Shown in pieces: positions 26,707 through 35,171 of a DNA stretch of 64,000 nt. The translations under genes were made by a program, and so were the position numbers. The DNA comes from LMUY01 sp965198895 (lineage in GTDB: Bacteria; Pseudomonadota; Alphaproteobacteria; Acetobacterales; Acetobacteraceae): the NCBI GenBank assembly GCA_965198895.1, contig OZ240676.1, positions 4,898,001 through 4,962,000 of the forward strand, written 5' to 3'. Under the pieces are notes generated by a model that did not search any database, was not told the DNA's origin, and worked only from the letters and a program-made list of their open reading frames with translations. How positions within the stretch are numbered: position 1 is the stretch's first letter; every line of letters begins with the position of its first letter.

Positions 26707-27292
26707 CGGACGCGGTTTTAAGCACGGCGTCCAAATTGCGGGCCAGGATCGAGACCACGGCAGCATCATTGGTGACCATTAGGGCAGCCGTTGCCCCGTC
26801 GATGAGCAATAATATCTGCCGGGCCAGCACCGCAGGCTCCTCGAACCCGGCTTGTGCGGCGAGGTCTCCCAAGAAAGACAGCACCTTGCCGTGATGGGCT
26901 GCCGCGACGTCCCGTAGCCACTGCTCCGATTTATCATGCTCTGCGATCGCGTTCATGAACGCACAGCCATAGAACCGGCCCCCCAGGTACCACTGCTCCA
27001 TGGCGCTCGCGATGCCACGAAGGCGTGCGGTGGCGTCCGGCCCGGCCATCTCCACGGCGGAGAAGAACCCCGAGCGCCAATCGGCTCCCTCGCGCGCCAG
27101 GACCTCGCGCAGCAGGGCATCTTTCGATCCGAAGCGGCCATAGAGCGCCATCTTGGATGCGCCGGCCGCAGCCAGGATGCGATCGATTCCGGTCGCGTGG
27201 ATGCCGTGGCGGCAGAACAACTCACGGGCCGCCTCGACGATGCGCTCGTGAGCAGGCTGGAGTCGGGACAGGTCGATGGCGGCTTCAGTCAC
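26678..27292 (-). CDS. TetR-family transcriptional regulator
   Basis: 204 residues. The N-terminal helix-turn-helix reads AARELFCRHGIHATGIDRIL, then AGASKMALYGRFGSKDALL at about residues 35-55, a textbook TetR DNA-binding domain. The C-terminal ligand-binding part includes GCAFMNAIAEH, seen in several TetR repressors of oxidative or organosulfur genes. The start is uncertain: a GTG at 27292 gives a compact protein, while the open frame runs back to 27616 without similarity. It is divergent from the OsmC operon and probably binds the palindrome at 27379-27392 to repress it and itself (inference). Confidence 0.85.
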   Translation of the reverse strand: MTEAAIDLSRLQPAHERIVEAARELFCRHGIHATGIDRILAAAGASKMALYGRFGSKDALLREVLAREGADWRSGFFSAVEMAGPDATARLRGIASAMEQWYLGGRFYGCAFMNAIAEHDKSEQWLRDVAAAHHGKVLSFLGDLAAQAGFEEPAVLARQILLLIDGATAALMVTNDAAVVSILARNLDAVLKTASVIPHGPPSP

Positions 27293-27378
27293 GCCCGTGA
27301 AACTCGCAGCCGGGCCGCCATGCTGCAAGTGGCTCCGTTGGCACGGGCTGTGCATCACACGCCACAAGGTTGAGTGAG

Positions 27379-27392
27379 ACAGAACGGTCTGT
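27379..27392. promoter_or_regulatory. Palindrome between tetR and osmC, probable TetR operator
   Basis: ACAGA and TCTGT form perfect 5-bp arms around ACGG. This AGACAG-N-GGTCTGT type is common for TetR-family operators. It lies in the 153-bp divergent gap, about 55 bp upstream of the osmC start and about 85 bp from the regulator's start. Confidence 0.55.
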
Positions 27393-27445
27393 ATGGTCGA
27401 AACACCGGGCAGCAGCCCGCGAACCAAGCACAAGGAGTTCCTCCC

Positions 27446-28006
27446 ATGAGCGCCACCGCGACGAAGCTTCCCCCCTCTGGTCCAGGCGCGATGACCGGCT
27501 GCCTCGCCCCGATCGACAAGGGCGGCCTGGACGAGTTGATCGCTAAAGGCCGGGCCAATCCACAAGCCATCAAGACCCTGAAGTGCAAGACCATCGCCGA
27601 GGGCCGCTTCCGCCACCTGAACATGATCCGCGACCTACCGCCCTACATCGTCGACGAGCCGCCGGCCTTGCTGGGTGACGACACGGCGCCGAACCCGTCC
27701 GAGGCCTCCCTTGCGGCGCTGGGCTCCTGCCTCGCCGTGGGCATCCATGCCAACGCGGTCGCCCGCGGCATCACCGTCCGGTCGCTTGAACTGGAACTCG
27801 AGGCCGATATCAACATCACCGCCGTGTGGGGCACCGGTGACACCAGCCCGAAACCGGTCGGCTTCGACGCGGTGCGCGTGAAGGTGCACCTGGATGCGGA
27901 CGCGCCGAAGGAGGATCTGGACGCGCTGGTGGCTCACGCGCGCACCTGGTCGCCGGTGGCGAACACGTTCAGCAAGCCGGTGCCCGTGAACTGCGACCTC
28001 GTCTGA
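27446..28006 (+). CDS. OsmC-family protein
   Basis: 186 residues. The family core PNPSEASLAALGSCLAVGIHANA carries the first redox cysteine (about residue 98), followed by GITVRSLELELEADIN. The second OsmC cysteine is replaced: the usual CPVS-type motif is WSPVANTFSKP here, so a classical two-cysteine peroxidase mechanism is doubtful. A Cys near the C-terminus (VNCDLV) is not in the standard place. The ATG at 27446 follows AAGGAG. It is the first gene of an operon with an acyl-CoA-dehydrogenase-like protein and a rhodanese, suggesting thiol or sulfur chemistry (inference). Confidence 0.88.
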   Translation: MSATATKLPPSGPGAMTGCLAPIDKGGLDELIAKGRANPQAIKTLKCKTIAEGRFRHLNMIRDLPPYIVDEPPALLGDDTAPNPSEASLAALGSCLAVGIHANAVARGITVRSLELELEADINITAVWGTGDTSPKPVGFDAVRVKVHLDADAPKEDLDALVAHARTWSPVANTFSKPVPVNCDLV

Positions 28007-28033
28007 CCGCGCGTTAGCAGGGGAGCGCCAGGC

Positions 28034-29140
28034 ATGGGCCAATCACTCGCACCCGCCCGAGTTGCCGCACCGGCAGGCCCGGATTGGACCGGGCTGCTGG
28101 ATGCGGAACTGGCGCCCCTCGTCGACCGCATCGACGAGGGCTTTTACCCGGCTGAAACGATGCGGCGGATCGGCGAGGCGGGCGCATTCCGGCGGCACCT
28201 CGCGCTATCCGGCGGGCAGGACCTAGGCGGCGCGATCGCGTCGATGGCTGATGTCGCGGCGCACTGCATGTCCACGGCGTTCTGCACCTGGTGCCAGGAT
28301 GCGTGCGGCTGGTATCTGGAGAATACCGACAATTCCGGCCTGCGGGCCCGCCTGCAACCCGGAATCGCCGACGGAACGCTGCTAGGCGGCACGGGGCTGT
28401 CCAATCCGATCAAGGCGCTCGCCAATATCGAGAGCTTCGCCCTCCGCGCCACTCGCGCCGAGGGCGGCTACGTGGTCACCGGAGTGCTCCCCTGGGTCAG
28501 CAATCTCGGTGAGGGGCACTGGTTCGGTACGGTGTTCGTCGATGCGGAGAACCCTGCCCACCGGATGATGGCAATGGTTCAATGCGGTCAGCCCGGGGTC
28601 GAAATTCGGCAGAACGTCCATTTCTCCACGCTCGAGGGGACGGGCACCTACTCGGTCCGCTTCCGCCGCGCCTTCATCGCCGATGACATGATGCTGGCCG
28701 ATCCGCTCGGCGACATGATCGCCCGCATCCGGCCGGGCTTCATCCTACTGCAAACCGGGATGGGCCTGGGCCTCATCCGCGCCAGCATCGATGCCATGAT
28801 CCAGGCCGACGCCACCCAGGAACCGACAAACCGCTTCCTGCCGCGGCGCCCGCGATATTTCGAGGCGGAACTCGCTGCCCTACGCGCGACCATCATGCGC
28901 CTCGCCACGACGCCTAAGGACAGCTCCCGCGATTACGTGCGCGAGGTCCTGAACGCGCGGCTACGCACCGGCGAGCTCACCCTCCAGGCCACGGAAGCGG
29001 CGATGCTGCACACCGGCGCCCGCGCGTTCATTGCCGGCGCCCCCGTCCAGCGTCGCCTCCGTGAAGGGTATTTCGTAGCGATGATAACGCCTTCCAGCCG
29101 GCACCTCACTCAGGAGCTGAGCCGCCTCGAAGTGAACTAA
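28034..29140 (+). CDS. Acyl-CoA dehydrogenase-like flavoprotein
   Basis: 368 residues with the acyl-CoA dehydrogenase fold order: N-terminal helices (PAETMRRIGEAGAFRRHL), the middle beta domain (GGYVVTGVLPWVSN), then the C-terminal helix bundle. Members of this divergent branch include FMN-dependent monooxygenases such as DszC/SfnB that act on sulfur compounds, as well as true dehydrogenases. I cannot place a catalytic Glu with confidence. It lies 27 bases after the OsmC gene and 49 bases before the rhodanese gene. Its TAA stop (29138-29140) is inside the first copy of a tandem 20-bp repeat. Confidence 0.8.
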   Translation: MGQSLAPARVAAPAGPDWTGLLDAELAPLVDRIDEGFYPAETMRRIGEAGAFRRHLALSGGQDLGGAIASMADVAAHCMSTAFCTWCQDACGWYLENTDNSGLRARLQPGIADGTLLGGTGLSNPIKALANIESFALRATRAEGGYVVTGVLPWVSNLGEGHWFGTVFVDAENPAHRMMAMVQCGQPGVEIRQNVHFSTLEGTGTYSVRFRRAFIADDMMLADPLGDMIARIRPGFILLQTGMGLGLIRASIDAMIQADATQEPTNRFLPRRPRYFEAELAALRATIMRLATTPKDSSRDYVREVLNARLRTGELTLQATEAAMLHTGARAFIAGAPVQRRLREGYFVAMITPSSRHLTQELSRLEVN

Positions 29141-29175
29141 CCCTGTCTCCGTCATACTAACCCTGTCTCCGTCAT
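29136..29175. repeat. Tandem 20-bp duplication between the dehydrogenase and rhodanese genes
   Basis: ACTAACCCTGTCTCCGTCAT occurs twice in perfect head-to-tail copies, 29136-29155 and 29156-29175. The first copy overlaps the last codon and TAA stop of the upstream gene. The second copy ends just before the AAGGA ribosome-binding site of the rhodanese gene. The duplication therefore lengthens the spacer without touching either coding sequence. Confidence 0.9.
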
Positions 29176-29189
29176 AAGGAACGCGCGCC

Positions 29190-30047
29190 ATGCCCGACAC
29201 CGTCCTGATCTCGCCCGCCGAGCTGTCCGCCATGATGGAATCGGGTGGACTCGTTCTGATCGACACGCGATCACCGGACAACTACGCCGCCGGGCACATC
29301 GCCGGTGCGGTGAACATGTTCGACATCTTCACCTATCTCGCAATGTCCACCAAGGAGGGTATGGCGGAGCTGAAGACCAAGTTCACCGATGCATTCGGCG
29401 CGGCGGGAATCGGGGGTGACGAGACGGTCGTGTTCTACGAAGGCTCGATGAACTCCGGCTTCGGCATGTCCTGTCGCGGCTATTACCTGCTGACCTTCCT
29501 CGGCTACTCGAAGGCGCACGTTCTGCACGGCGGCCTTGCGGCGTGGGAGGCGGCAGGGATGCCGTTGACGACAGAAGTTCCCCGTCCCTCGCCCAAGACC
29601 TTCCCGGTGTCCAGCGCGGGCGAGCACATGATGCTCGACAAGGATGACATGCTCGCCGCCCTGGCCGATGACGGCATCGTCAAGCTGGACGTGCGCGACG
29701 TCGACGAGTGGATCGGCACCTCCTCGTCGCCATACGGGCCGGATTTCGCCCCTCGTAAGGGCCGTATCCCCGGCGCCAAGTGGCTTGAGTGGTATCGCCT
29801 CATGAAGCCCACTGCCACCGGCCCGATGTTCAAAGCGCGCGACGAGTTGCTTGCAGAGCTTCACACGGTGGGGGTCACGCCCGAAACCCCGGTTTACCTC
29901 TATTGCTTCAAGGGAGCCCGTGCCTCCAACTCCTTGATTGCTTTGCGGGAAGCAGGTGTTCGGGACGTCAGGATGTATTTCGGCTCGTGGAATGAGTGGA
30001 GCCGCGACCCGGCGCTGCCGATCGAGTCGGGCCTGCCCTTCGGCTAA
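29190..30047 (+). CDS. Tandem-rhodanese sulfurtransferase
   Basis: 285 residues with two rhodanese domains. The N-terminal inactive domain has LIDTRSPDNYAAGHIAGAVN near residue 23; the C-terminal domain carries KLDVRDVDEW and the active-site cysteine loop YCFKGARAS near residue 237. The family moves sulfane sulfur from thiosulfate or 3-mercaptopyruvate to an acceptor. The loop differs from the CGSGVTA of mercaptopyruvate enzymes, so the donor is open. The ATG at 29190 follows AAGGA. The gene ends 12 bases from the convergent bamE gene. Confidence 0.9.
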   Translation: MPDTVLISPAELSAMMESGGLVLIDTRSPDNYAAGHIAGAVNMFDIFTYLAMSTKEGMAELKTKFTDAFGAAGIGGDETVVFYEGSMNSGFGMSCRGYYLLTFLGYSKAHVLHGGLAAWEAAGMPLTTEVPRPSPKTFPVSSAGEHMMLDKDDMLAALADDGIVKLDVRDVDEWIGTSSSPYGPDFAPRKGRIPGAKWLEWYRLMKPTATGPMFKARDELLAELHTVGVTPETPVYLYCFKGARASNSLIALREAGVRDVRMYFGSWNEWSRDPALPIESGLPFG

Positions 30048-30059
30048 AGCGGAGTAGGG

Positions 30060-30545
30060 CTACGGCTGCGGGTTGCTCCCCGAGCCGCCGGTGCCGGTGC
30101 TCGGGGCGGCGCCGGCGCTGAACCGGCCGACATTGCCCAACAGTTGCTGCATGAACGAGGCTTCGCTGCCCGGCGACGGCGTGGCACGGGCGACCACGTC
30201 GACAGATTTCGAGTCCTTTTTGCTCATCTGCTTGACCGATGTCAGCACGCCGCTGTCGTTGAAGGTGAGCGCCACGACGTTCTGGCTGTTGACGCCCTGC
30301 ACGCGGCCGATGCGAGGCTGCGTGACTTCGCTGATATAGATCCAGGTATTGTCGTCGAAGGTCCCCTTGGCAGTGGGGGAGCCAAGTACACTTGTCACGT
30401 CGTTGCGGGTCGACGTCCCCGGCACAAGGTCTTTCAACTGATCTTCGGTGACCTTGTTGCCCCGAACCTGCGGTGGAAACTCGACGACGGAACACCCGCT
30501 CGTGAGGCTGGCGAGAAGCAGTAGGACAAAGGCGGAGCGTTTCAC
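30060..30545 (-). CDS. bamE: Outer membrane assembly lipoprotein BamE (SmpA/OmlA)
   Basis: 161 residues. The lipoprotein signal ends in the lipobox LTSGC (Cys about residue 18). The core has QLKDLVPGTSTRNDVTSVLGSPT and DDNTWIYISE, the BamE/SmpA fold. It is a lipid-anchored subunit of the BAM complex that inserts outer-membrane proteins. A glycine/serine-rich tail (residues 120-161) extends beyond the usual length. It is divergent from the CBP3 chaperone gene. Confidence 0.92.
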   Translation of the reverse strand: MKRSAFVLLLLASLTSGCSVVEFPPQVRGNKVTEDQLKDLVPGTSTRNDVTSVLGSPTAKGTFDDNTWIYISEVTQPRIGRVQGVNSQNVVALTFNDSGVLTSVKQMSKKDSKSVDVVARATPSPGSEASFMQQLLGNVGRFSAGAAPSTGTGGSGSNPQP

Positions 30546-30681
30546 AGTATCGTCCTAGCCGGGCGGCGGTGTAGTTGACCCGGCAGGCCGCCGCGTAATG
30601 CCGAGATGCGAAATGTCGGTCGCTGGGTGGGGCGTGTCACGGCGGGCGCCCCGGTGTCAACGGGTTGTGAATGGGGCGGTG

Positions 30682-31221
30682 ATGGCGTTCTTTGGTTTGC
30701 TGGGCCGTGGCCGCTACGAGCGCACCGGCTTCGAATTATACACCGCCTCGGTGACGGCGGCGCGCAACCCTTATTTCTACGCGGAACTCGGGGTGCCCGA
30801 TACGCTGGACGGCCGGTTCGACCTGGTTGGCCTGCATGCGGCAATGGTGATCCGCCGGCTACGGTCGTTGCCCCCACCCGGGGCCGCCATCGCGCAGGCG
30901 GTGTTCGACGCGATGTTCTCCGACATGGACATGAACCTACGCGAGTTGGGCGCCGGCGACGTCACCATCGCCCGCAATGTGCGGGCGATGTGGGAAGCGT
31001 TCCACGGCCGCGCGACTGTCTACGAGGCGGCGCTGGAAGCCCCGGACCCGGCAGAGCTCGAGCAGTCACTGGCCCGCAACATTTGGCGCGGCGCCGCGGC
31101 CGGGGAGGAACCGGCGACCCTCGCCCGGATCGTTCGCGGTCTCGTCGCGCAGTTGGAAGCGGCCCCGGCCTCCGAGCTGTTCGCCGGCCGCTTCCGGTTC
31201 ACCGCGCCGGTGACGGCATGA
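30682..31221 (+). CDS. Ubiquinol-cytochrome c chaperone (CBP3/UQCC1 family)
   Basis: 179 residues. It begins MAFFGLLGRGRYERTGFELYTASV and has FDAMFSDMDMNLRELGAGD and RNVRAMWEAFHGR, the conserved features of CBP3, which assists assembly of the cytochrome bc1 complex at the inner membrane. The ATG at 30682 fits the family start; the open frame begins at 30598 without similarity. Its stop overlaps the yceD start in an ATGA arrangement. Confidence 0.9.
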   Translation: MAFFGLLGRGRYERTGFELYTASVTAARNPYFYAELGVPDTLDGRFDLVGLHAAMVIRRLRSLPPPGAAIAQAVFDAMFSDMDMNLRELGAGDVTIARNVRAMWEAFHGRATVYEAALEAPDPAELEQSLARNIWRGAAAGEEPATLARIVRGLVAQLEAAPASELFAGRFRFTAPVTA

Positions 31222-31718
31222 CGCCGCTCGAACTGTTCCGTCCGATCCCGGCCGACCGGGTCGGCGAGACGGGACTGATCGTCACGGTCGAGGCGAACGA
31301 CACGGAACGCGCGGCCATTGCGCGCCGCCTGTTCGTGCCATCGGTGGAAGCCCTGCAATGCCGCTGGTCGTTGCGCGCCGCGCCAGGTGGGGTGGTGGAG
31401 GCGGACGGCTCGCTGCGGGCCCGGCTGCACCAGGAATGCGTGGTGTCGCTGGACCCGTTTGCCGTGGAGGTTGTGGAGGAATTCGCGGTCCGCTTCGTCC
31501 CCGCTGGCGATGAAAGCGACGATGGGGACGATCCGGACGTGCCGGACGAGCTGGCGATCGAAAACGGCACGCTGGAGTTGGGCGAAGCGACCGTGGAGCA
31601 ATTGGCGCTGGCGCTCGACCCGTATCCCCGCAAGCCGGGCGCGGTGCTGCCGGAGGATGCTGGGGATGCGCCGGACAACCCCTTCGGGGCACTGGCGAAA
31701 TTACGCAAAGAGGATTAG
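31218..31718 (+). CDS. DUF177 (YceD) family protein
   Basis: 166 residues. The YceD core is visible: LQCRWSLRAAPGGVVEADGSL, then LHQECVVSLDPFAVEV and the acidic FVPAGDESDDGDDPDVPDE. The ATG at 31218 overlaps the CBP3 gene stop by four bases. YceD proteins lie next to rpmF in most bacteria and are tied to 23S rRNA/ribosome maturation; that order holds here. The C-terminus NPFGALAKLRK is also a family signature. Confidence 0.9.
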   Translation: MTPLELFRPIPADRVGETGLIVTVEANDTERAAIARRLFVPSVEALQCRWSLRAAPGGVVEADGSLRARLHQECVVSLDPFAVEVVEEFAVRFVPAGDESDDGDDPDVPDELAIENGTLELGEATVEQLALALDPYPRKPGAVLPEDAGDAPDNPFGALAKLRKED

Positions 31719-31849
31719 TGTCGCGATGCTTGCGGGACCGCGGCGCCTCTGGTAGAGGGCGCGCCCTGAGCTATTGCCAATTTGTGACGTAAGCACGGCG
31801 CCAAAAACGGCCGCAGTTCGCGCCACGTAGATACGGAGGGCGCACGCCC

Positions 31850-32053
31850 ATGGCTGTTCCTAAGAAGAAGACGTCGCAATCCCGCATGGGGATGCGCCGC
31901 AGCCACCACGCCCTGGTGGCCGAAGCCTTCGCCGAATGCGGCAATTGCGGCGAGCTGAAGCGCCCGCACCACGTGTGTGCCCATTGCGGCCACTACGCCG
32001 GGCGCGAAATCGTCGCGGCCGGCAAGGCGCTAAAGGGCGCTGTCCGGGTCTGA
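31850..32053 (+). CDS. rpmF: 50S ribosomal protein L32
   Basis: 67 residues, AVPKKKTSQSRMGMRRSHHA at the start and a CxxC...CxxC zinc site (CGNC, CAHC). This is the full bacterial L32 length. It follows yceD after 131 bases and precedes plsX, the usual order. Confidence 0.97.
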   Translation: MAVPKKKTSQSRMGMRRSHHALVAEAFAECGNCGELKRPHHVCAHCGHYAGREIVAAGKALKGAVRV

Positions 32054-32087
32054 GCTGCCGGCACCGCGCCGGGTAGCGAGGAACGAA

Positions 32088-33161
32088 GTGGCAGTTGGAG
32101 TTACCCCCACAGCACCGGGGGTCTATACCCTTGCCGTGGATGCGATGGGCGGTGACCGTGCACCCGGCGTCGTCATAGACGGGCTGGCGATCGCGGCCGA
32201 ACGGCATCCTGGTGCACGCTTCCTGGTGGTGGGCGACGAAGTCAAGCTTCGGCCGTTGATGACCAACAAGCGCCTGGAGCAGTGCTGCACGATCCGCCAT
32301 GCCGCGGACGTGATCGGCATGGACATGAAGCCGACTGCCGCTTTGCGTGTGCGGCAGGCCTCCATGCGGATTGCGATCGACGCCGTCGCCTCCGGCGAGG
32401 CGGCTGGCGTGATCTCCGCAGGCAATACGGGGGCGTTGATGGCGTTGGCCAAGATCGTCATCAAGACACTGCCGGGCATCGACCGTCCTGCATTGGCTGC
32501 GCTGGTGCCCTCCGCCCGTGGTGACGTGATCATGCTCGACCTTGGCGCCAACGTCGGTTGCGACTCTCGCAACTTGGTGGAATTCGCCGTCATGGGTGAC
32601 GTGTTCGCACGCGCCGTCCTTGGCTTGCCTGCGCCGCGAATCGGGCTGCTGAATATCGGCTCCGAGGAACTCAAGGGCGACGACCGGGTCCGCCAGGCCG
32701 CCGAGGTTCTGCGCGCCAGCCATATCGGCCCGCAATTCCACGGCTTCGTCGAGGGCGACGATATCGCTGCCGGCACGACGGACGTGGTGGTCACCGACGG
32801 GTTCACCGGCAACGTGGCGCTGAAGATGGGGGAGGGGGCGTTGAAGCTGGTTTTCACCCTGCTCAGGCAGGTGTTCAGCAGCAGCCTTGCCGGCCGGCTG
32901 GCCTATGTGCTGGCCCGCCCCGGACTCGAGCGGCTGCGGGAGTGGGTCGACCCGCGCCGCTACAACGGTGCGATCATGCTGGGACTGAACGGCGTCGTGG
33001 TGAAGTCGCATGGCGGCACGGATGCGGAGCAGTTCGCCTATGCCACCGACGTCGCCATCGACATGGTGGTGCACCAGTTCAACGAGCACATCCGCGATGG
33101 ACTGGCCAGCATCGCCGGGTTGGGAGGCGATACCGGCCCCGTCTTGGCGGCGGCGCGCTGA
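32088..33161 (+). CDS. plsX: Phosphate acyltransferase PlsX
   Basis: 357 residues. The family opening LAVDAMGGDRAPGVV is near residue 13, with SAGNTGALMALA and DLGANVGCD in the middle and DVVVTDGFTGNVALK near residue 230. It converts acyl-ACP to acyl-phosphate for phospholipid synthesis. The start is a GTG at 32088 with GAGGAA upstream. It ends in a one-base overlap (TGATG) with fabH. Confidence 0.95.
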   Translation: MAVGVTPTAPGVYTLAVDAMGGDRAPGVVIDGLAIAAERHPGARFLVVGDEVKLRPLMTNKRLEQCCTIRHAADVIGMDMKPTAALRVRQASMRIAIDAVASGEAAGVISAGNTGALMALAKIVIKTLPGIDRPALAALVPSARGDVIMLDLGANVGCDSRNLVEFAVMGDVFARAVLGLPAPRIGLLNIGSEELKGDDRVRQAAEVLRASHIGPQFHGFVEGDDIAAGTTDVVVTDGFTGNVALKMGEGALKLVFTLLRQVFSSSLAGRLAYVLARPGLERLREWVDPRRYNGAIMLGLNGVVVKSHGGTDAEQFAYATDVAIDMVVHQFNEHIRDGLASIAGLGGDTGPVLAAAR

Positions 33162-34129
33162 TGTTGCGCAGCGTACTGGAGGGCGCCGGGGCTTACCTGC
33201 CGGAGCGGATCGTCACCAACGACGAGCTGTCCCGGACTGTCGACACCTCGGATACCTGGATCGTCGAGCGCACCGGCATCCGCCAGCGCCACCTGGCGGC
33301 CCCGCACGAGACCGCAGCCTTCATGGGCGCGAGGGCGGCGGCGGCGGCCTTGGACCATGCCGGAGCCACCGCTGCGGACGTGGACGCCATCATCCTGGGT
33401 ACCAGCACGCCCGATAACGCATTTCCCGCCACGGCGCTCGGCGTGCAGGCAGCCCTGGGCTGCGGCGGCTTCGGCTTCGACGTGTCGGCGGCGTGCAGCG
33501 GTTTCGTGTATGGCCTGAGCATCGCCGACAGCATGATCCGCAGCGGGCAGGTCCGGGGCGTGCTGGTGATCGGCACCGAGGTCTACTCCCGTATCCTGGA
33601 TTGGACCGACCGCGGGACCTGCGTGCTCTTCGGCGATGGGGCAGGCGCAGTGTTCCTGCGTGCCCACGAGGGCAGCGGTGGGCCCGGCGACCAGGGCATC
33701 TTGTCCACCCATTTGCATGCCCAGGGTAATCTCGGGCCACTCCTGTACGTGGACGGTGCGGTCGGGCGGCGGGAGATGTCCGGCCATCTGAAGATGAACG
33801 GGCGCGAGATCTTCCGCCACGCCGTTGCGAAGCTTTCGGAAGTCGTGGACGAAGCCCTGGCCGCCAACGGAATGGATCATTCCGACATCGATTGGCTGGT
33901 GCCGCATCAGGCGAACCGGCGGATCATCGATGCGATGGGACGCAAGCTATCGCTGCCCCCGGAGCGCGTCGTGGTGACGGTGGACCGCCACGCCAACACG
34001 TCTGCCGCGTCCATCCCGCTGGCCTTGACGGAGGCGTGGCATGACGGGCGGATGAAGCGCGGCGACGTGATCGTGCTCGAGGCGCTGGGTGGCGGCCTGA
34101 CCTGGGGGTCGGCTTTGGTGCGGCTCTAG
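33161..34129 (+). CDS. fabH: 3-oxoacyl-ACP synthase III (FabH)
   Basis: 322 residues. The catalytic triad is clear: Cys112 in DVSAACSGFVYGL, His in WLVPHQANRRI (about 247) and Asn in HANTSAASIP (about 277). It makes the first condensation of malonyl-ACP with an acyl-CoA in fatty-acid synthesis. The ATG at 33161 overlaps the plsX stop by one base. Confidence 0.96.
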   Translation: MLRSVLEGAGAYLPERIVTNDELSRTVDTSDTWIVERTGIRQRHLAAPHETAAFMGARAAAAALDHAGATAADVDAIILGTSTPDNAFPATALGVQAALGCGGFGFDVSAACSGFVYGLSIADSMIRSGQVRGVLVIGTEVYSRILDWTDRGTCVLFGDGAGAVFLRAHEGSGGPGDQGILSTHLHAQGNLGPLLYVDGAVGRREMSGHLKMNGREIFRHAVAKLSEVVDEALAANGMDHSDIDWLVPHQANRRIIDAMGRKLSLPPERVVVTVDRHANTSAASIPLALTEAWHDGRMKRGDVIVLEALGGGLTWGSALVRL

Positions 34130-34171
34130 CGCCACAGCGTTCATAGTTTTCTTTATTTCCAGGGCGTTTGC

Positions 34172-34201
34172 TTGACGGTCGGAACCCCCAACGCATAGCG
34201 T
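34172..34201 (+). promoter_or_regulatory. Candidate ihfA promoter giving a leaderless transcript
   Basis: TTGACG (34172-34177) and TAGCGT (34196-34201) are spaced by 18 bases, matching a sigma70-type promoter. A start site about seven bases after the -10 would fall at the ihfA ATG at 34209, and no Shine-Dalgarno sequence lies before that ATG. A leaderless mRNA is therefore plausible, by inference. Confidence 0.45.
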
Positions 34202-34208
34202 GCCCGCC

Positions 34209-34535
34209 ATGCAAACCGTTACCCGCGCCCATTTGGCCGAGCGTATCTACACCCAGGTTGGCCTATCGCGGAACGAGTCTGCTGATCTCCTGGAGACGGT
34301 ACTAAGTCGCCTGTCTAAGTCGCTGGAGAGTGGCGAGTCGGTCAAGATCAGTGGCTTCGGAACTTTTTCTGTCAGGCAGAAGGGGCGCCGGGTCGGCCGC
34401 AACCCCAAGACCGGCGTCGAGGTGCCGATCCTGCCACGCCGCGTGCTCGTCTTCCGCCCGAGCCAGGTGCTGAAGGCCCACGTGAACGGTACCGCCGTGC
34501 CCCCTGGTGACGAGTTCGCCGGTGACGACGAATGA
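34209..34535 (+). CDS. ihfA: Integration host factor alpha subunit
   Basis: 108 residues. It has the HU/IHF body TVTRAHLAERIYTQVGLSR, then KISGFGTFSVRQKGRRVGRN and FRPSQVLKAHVN with the DNA-intercalating proline region NPKTGVEVPI. An upstream GTG at 34200 is possible but the ATG at 34209 matches the family start. It bends DNA and supports sigma54 promoters, so it probably helps the NtrC/NtrX regulon. The stop overlaps the MerR gene start (ATGA). Confidence 0.95.
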   Translation: MQTVTRAHLAERIYTQVGLSRNESADLLETVLSRLSKSLESGESVKISGFGTFSVRQKGRRVGRNPKTGVEVPILPRRVLVFRPSQVLKAHVNGTAVPPGDEFAGDDE

Positions 34536-35053
34536 GCTTGAGCGCTCCGGCGGATGACCCACCGGACCCGGCCCGAACACGGCCCAAGAAGGCGCCCAAC
34601 GCCTTTCGCACGATCAGCGAGGTTGCTGACGAACTCCACATCCCGCAGCACGTGCTGCGGTTCTGGGAGACGAAATTCCCGCAGGTGAAGCCGCTGAAGC
34701 GCGGTGGCGGGCGGCGTTACTACCGCCCCGACGACATCGCCTTGCTGCGCCGCATTTCCGACCTGCTCTACATCCAGGGCTACACGATCAAGGGCGTGCA
34801 GCGTCTCCTGCGGGAGGGTGGTGGCAAGCTGTCGGACGACATCCCGCCCGCCACCGAGGCCGAACGGGCCGCTGCCGCCGCAGAGCGGGCGGGCCAACCC
34901 GAGCAGCAATCCTTGCTGCCGATGGACGCGGCCTCCAGTCCGGCTGCTGTGGTGCAAGTGGACGCGGCCCTTCAGGAGGAAAACATGCGGCTGCGCATGC
35001 TGCTTCAGCATGCGCTGGAGGAATTGGAACTGATCCGCAGCCTGCTGCCCTAA
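34532..35053 (+). CDS. MerR-family transcriptional regulator
   Basis: 173 residues. The MerR helix-turn-helix reads RTISEVADELHIPQHVLRFWETKF, and GGGRRYYRPDDIALLRRI is the wing; a C-terminal coiled region (residues 145-173) mediates dimers. No effector-binding cysteines are seen. It is one of the small MerR proteins conserved next to ihfA and tRNA-Pro in alphaproteobacteria; its target is unknown. The ATG at 34532 overlaps the ihfA stop. Confidence 0.9.
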   Translation: MSLSAPADDPPDPARTRPKKAPNAFRTISEVADELHIPQHVLRFWETKFPQVKPLKRGGGRRYYRPDDIALLRRISDLLYIQGYTIKGVQRLLREGGGKLSDDIPPATEAERAAAAAERAGQPEQQSLLPMDAASSPAAVVQVDAALQEENMRLRMLLQHALEELELIRSLLP

Positions 35054-35094
35054 GCGTTGCGGCGGTTGGGCGCGACTGCTACACCGCGCGGCAT

Positions 35095-35171
35095 CGGAGC
35101 GTGGCGCAGCCTGGTAGCGCACCTGTCTGGGGGACAGGGGGTCGTGGGTTCGAATCCCGCCGCTCCGACCA
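35095..35171 (+). tRNA. tRNA-Pro (anticodon GGG)
   Basis: The 77-base cloverleaf has acceptor CGGAGCG/CGCTCCG, D arm GCGC..GCGC, anticodon stem CCTGT/ACAGG with loop CTGGGGG (anticodon GGG), T arm GTGGG-TTCGAAT-CCCGC and encoded CCA. It reads CCC proline codons. It follows the MerR gene by 41 bases. Confidence 0.95.
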
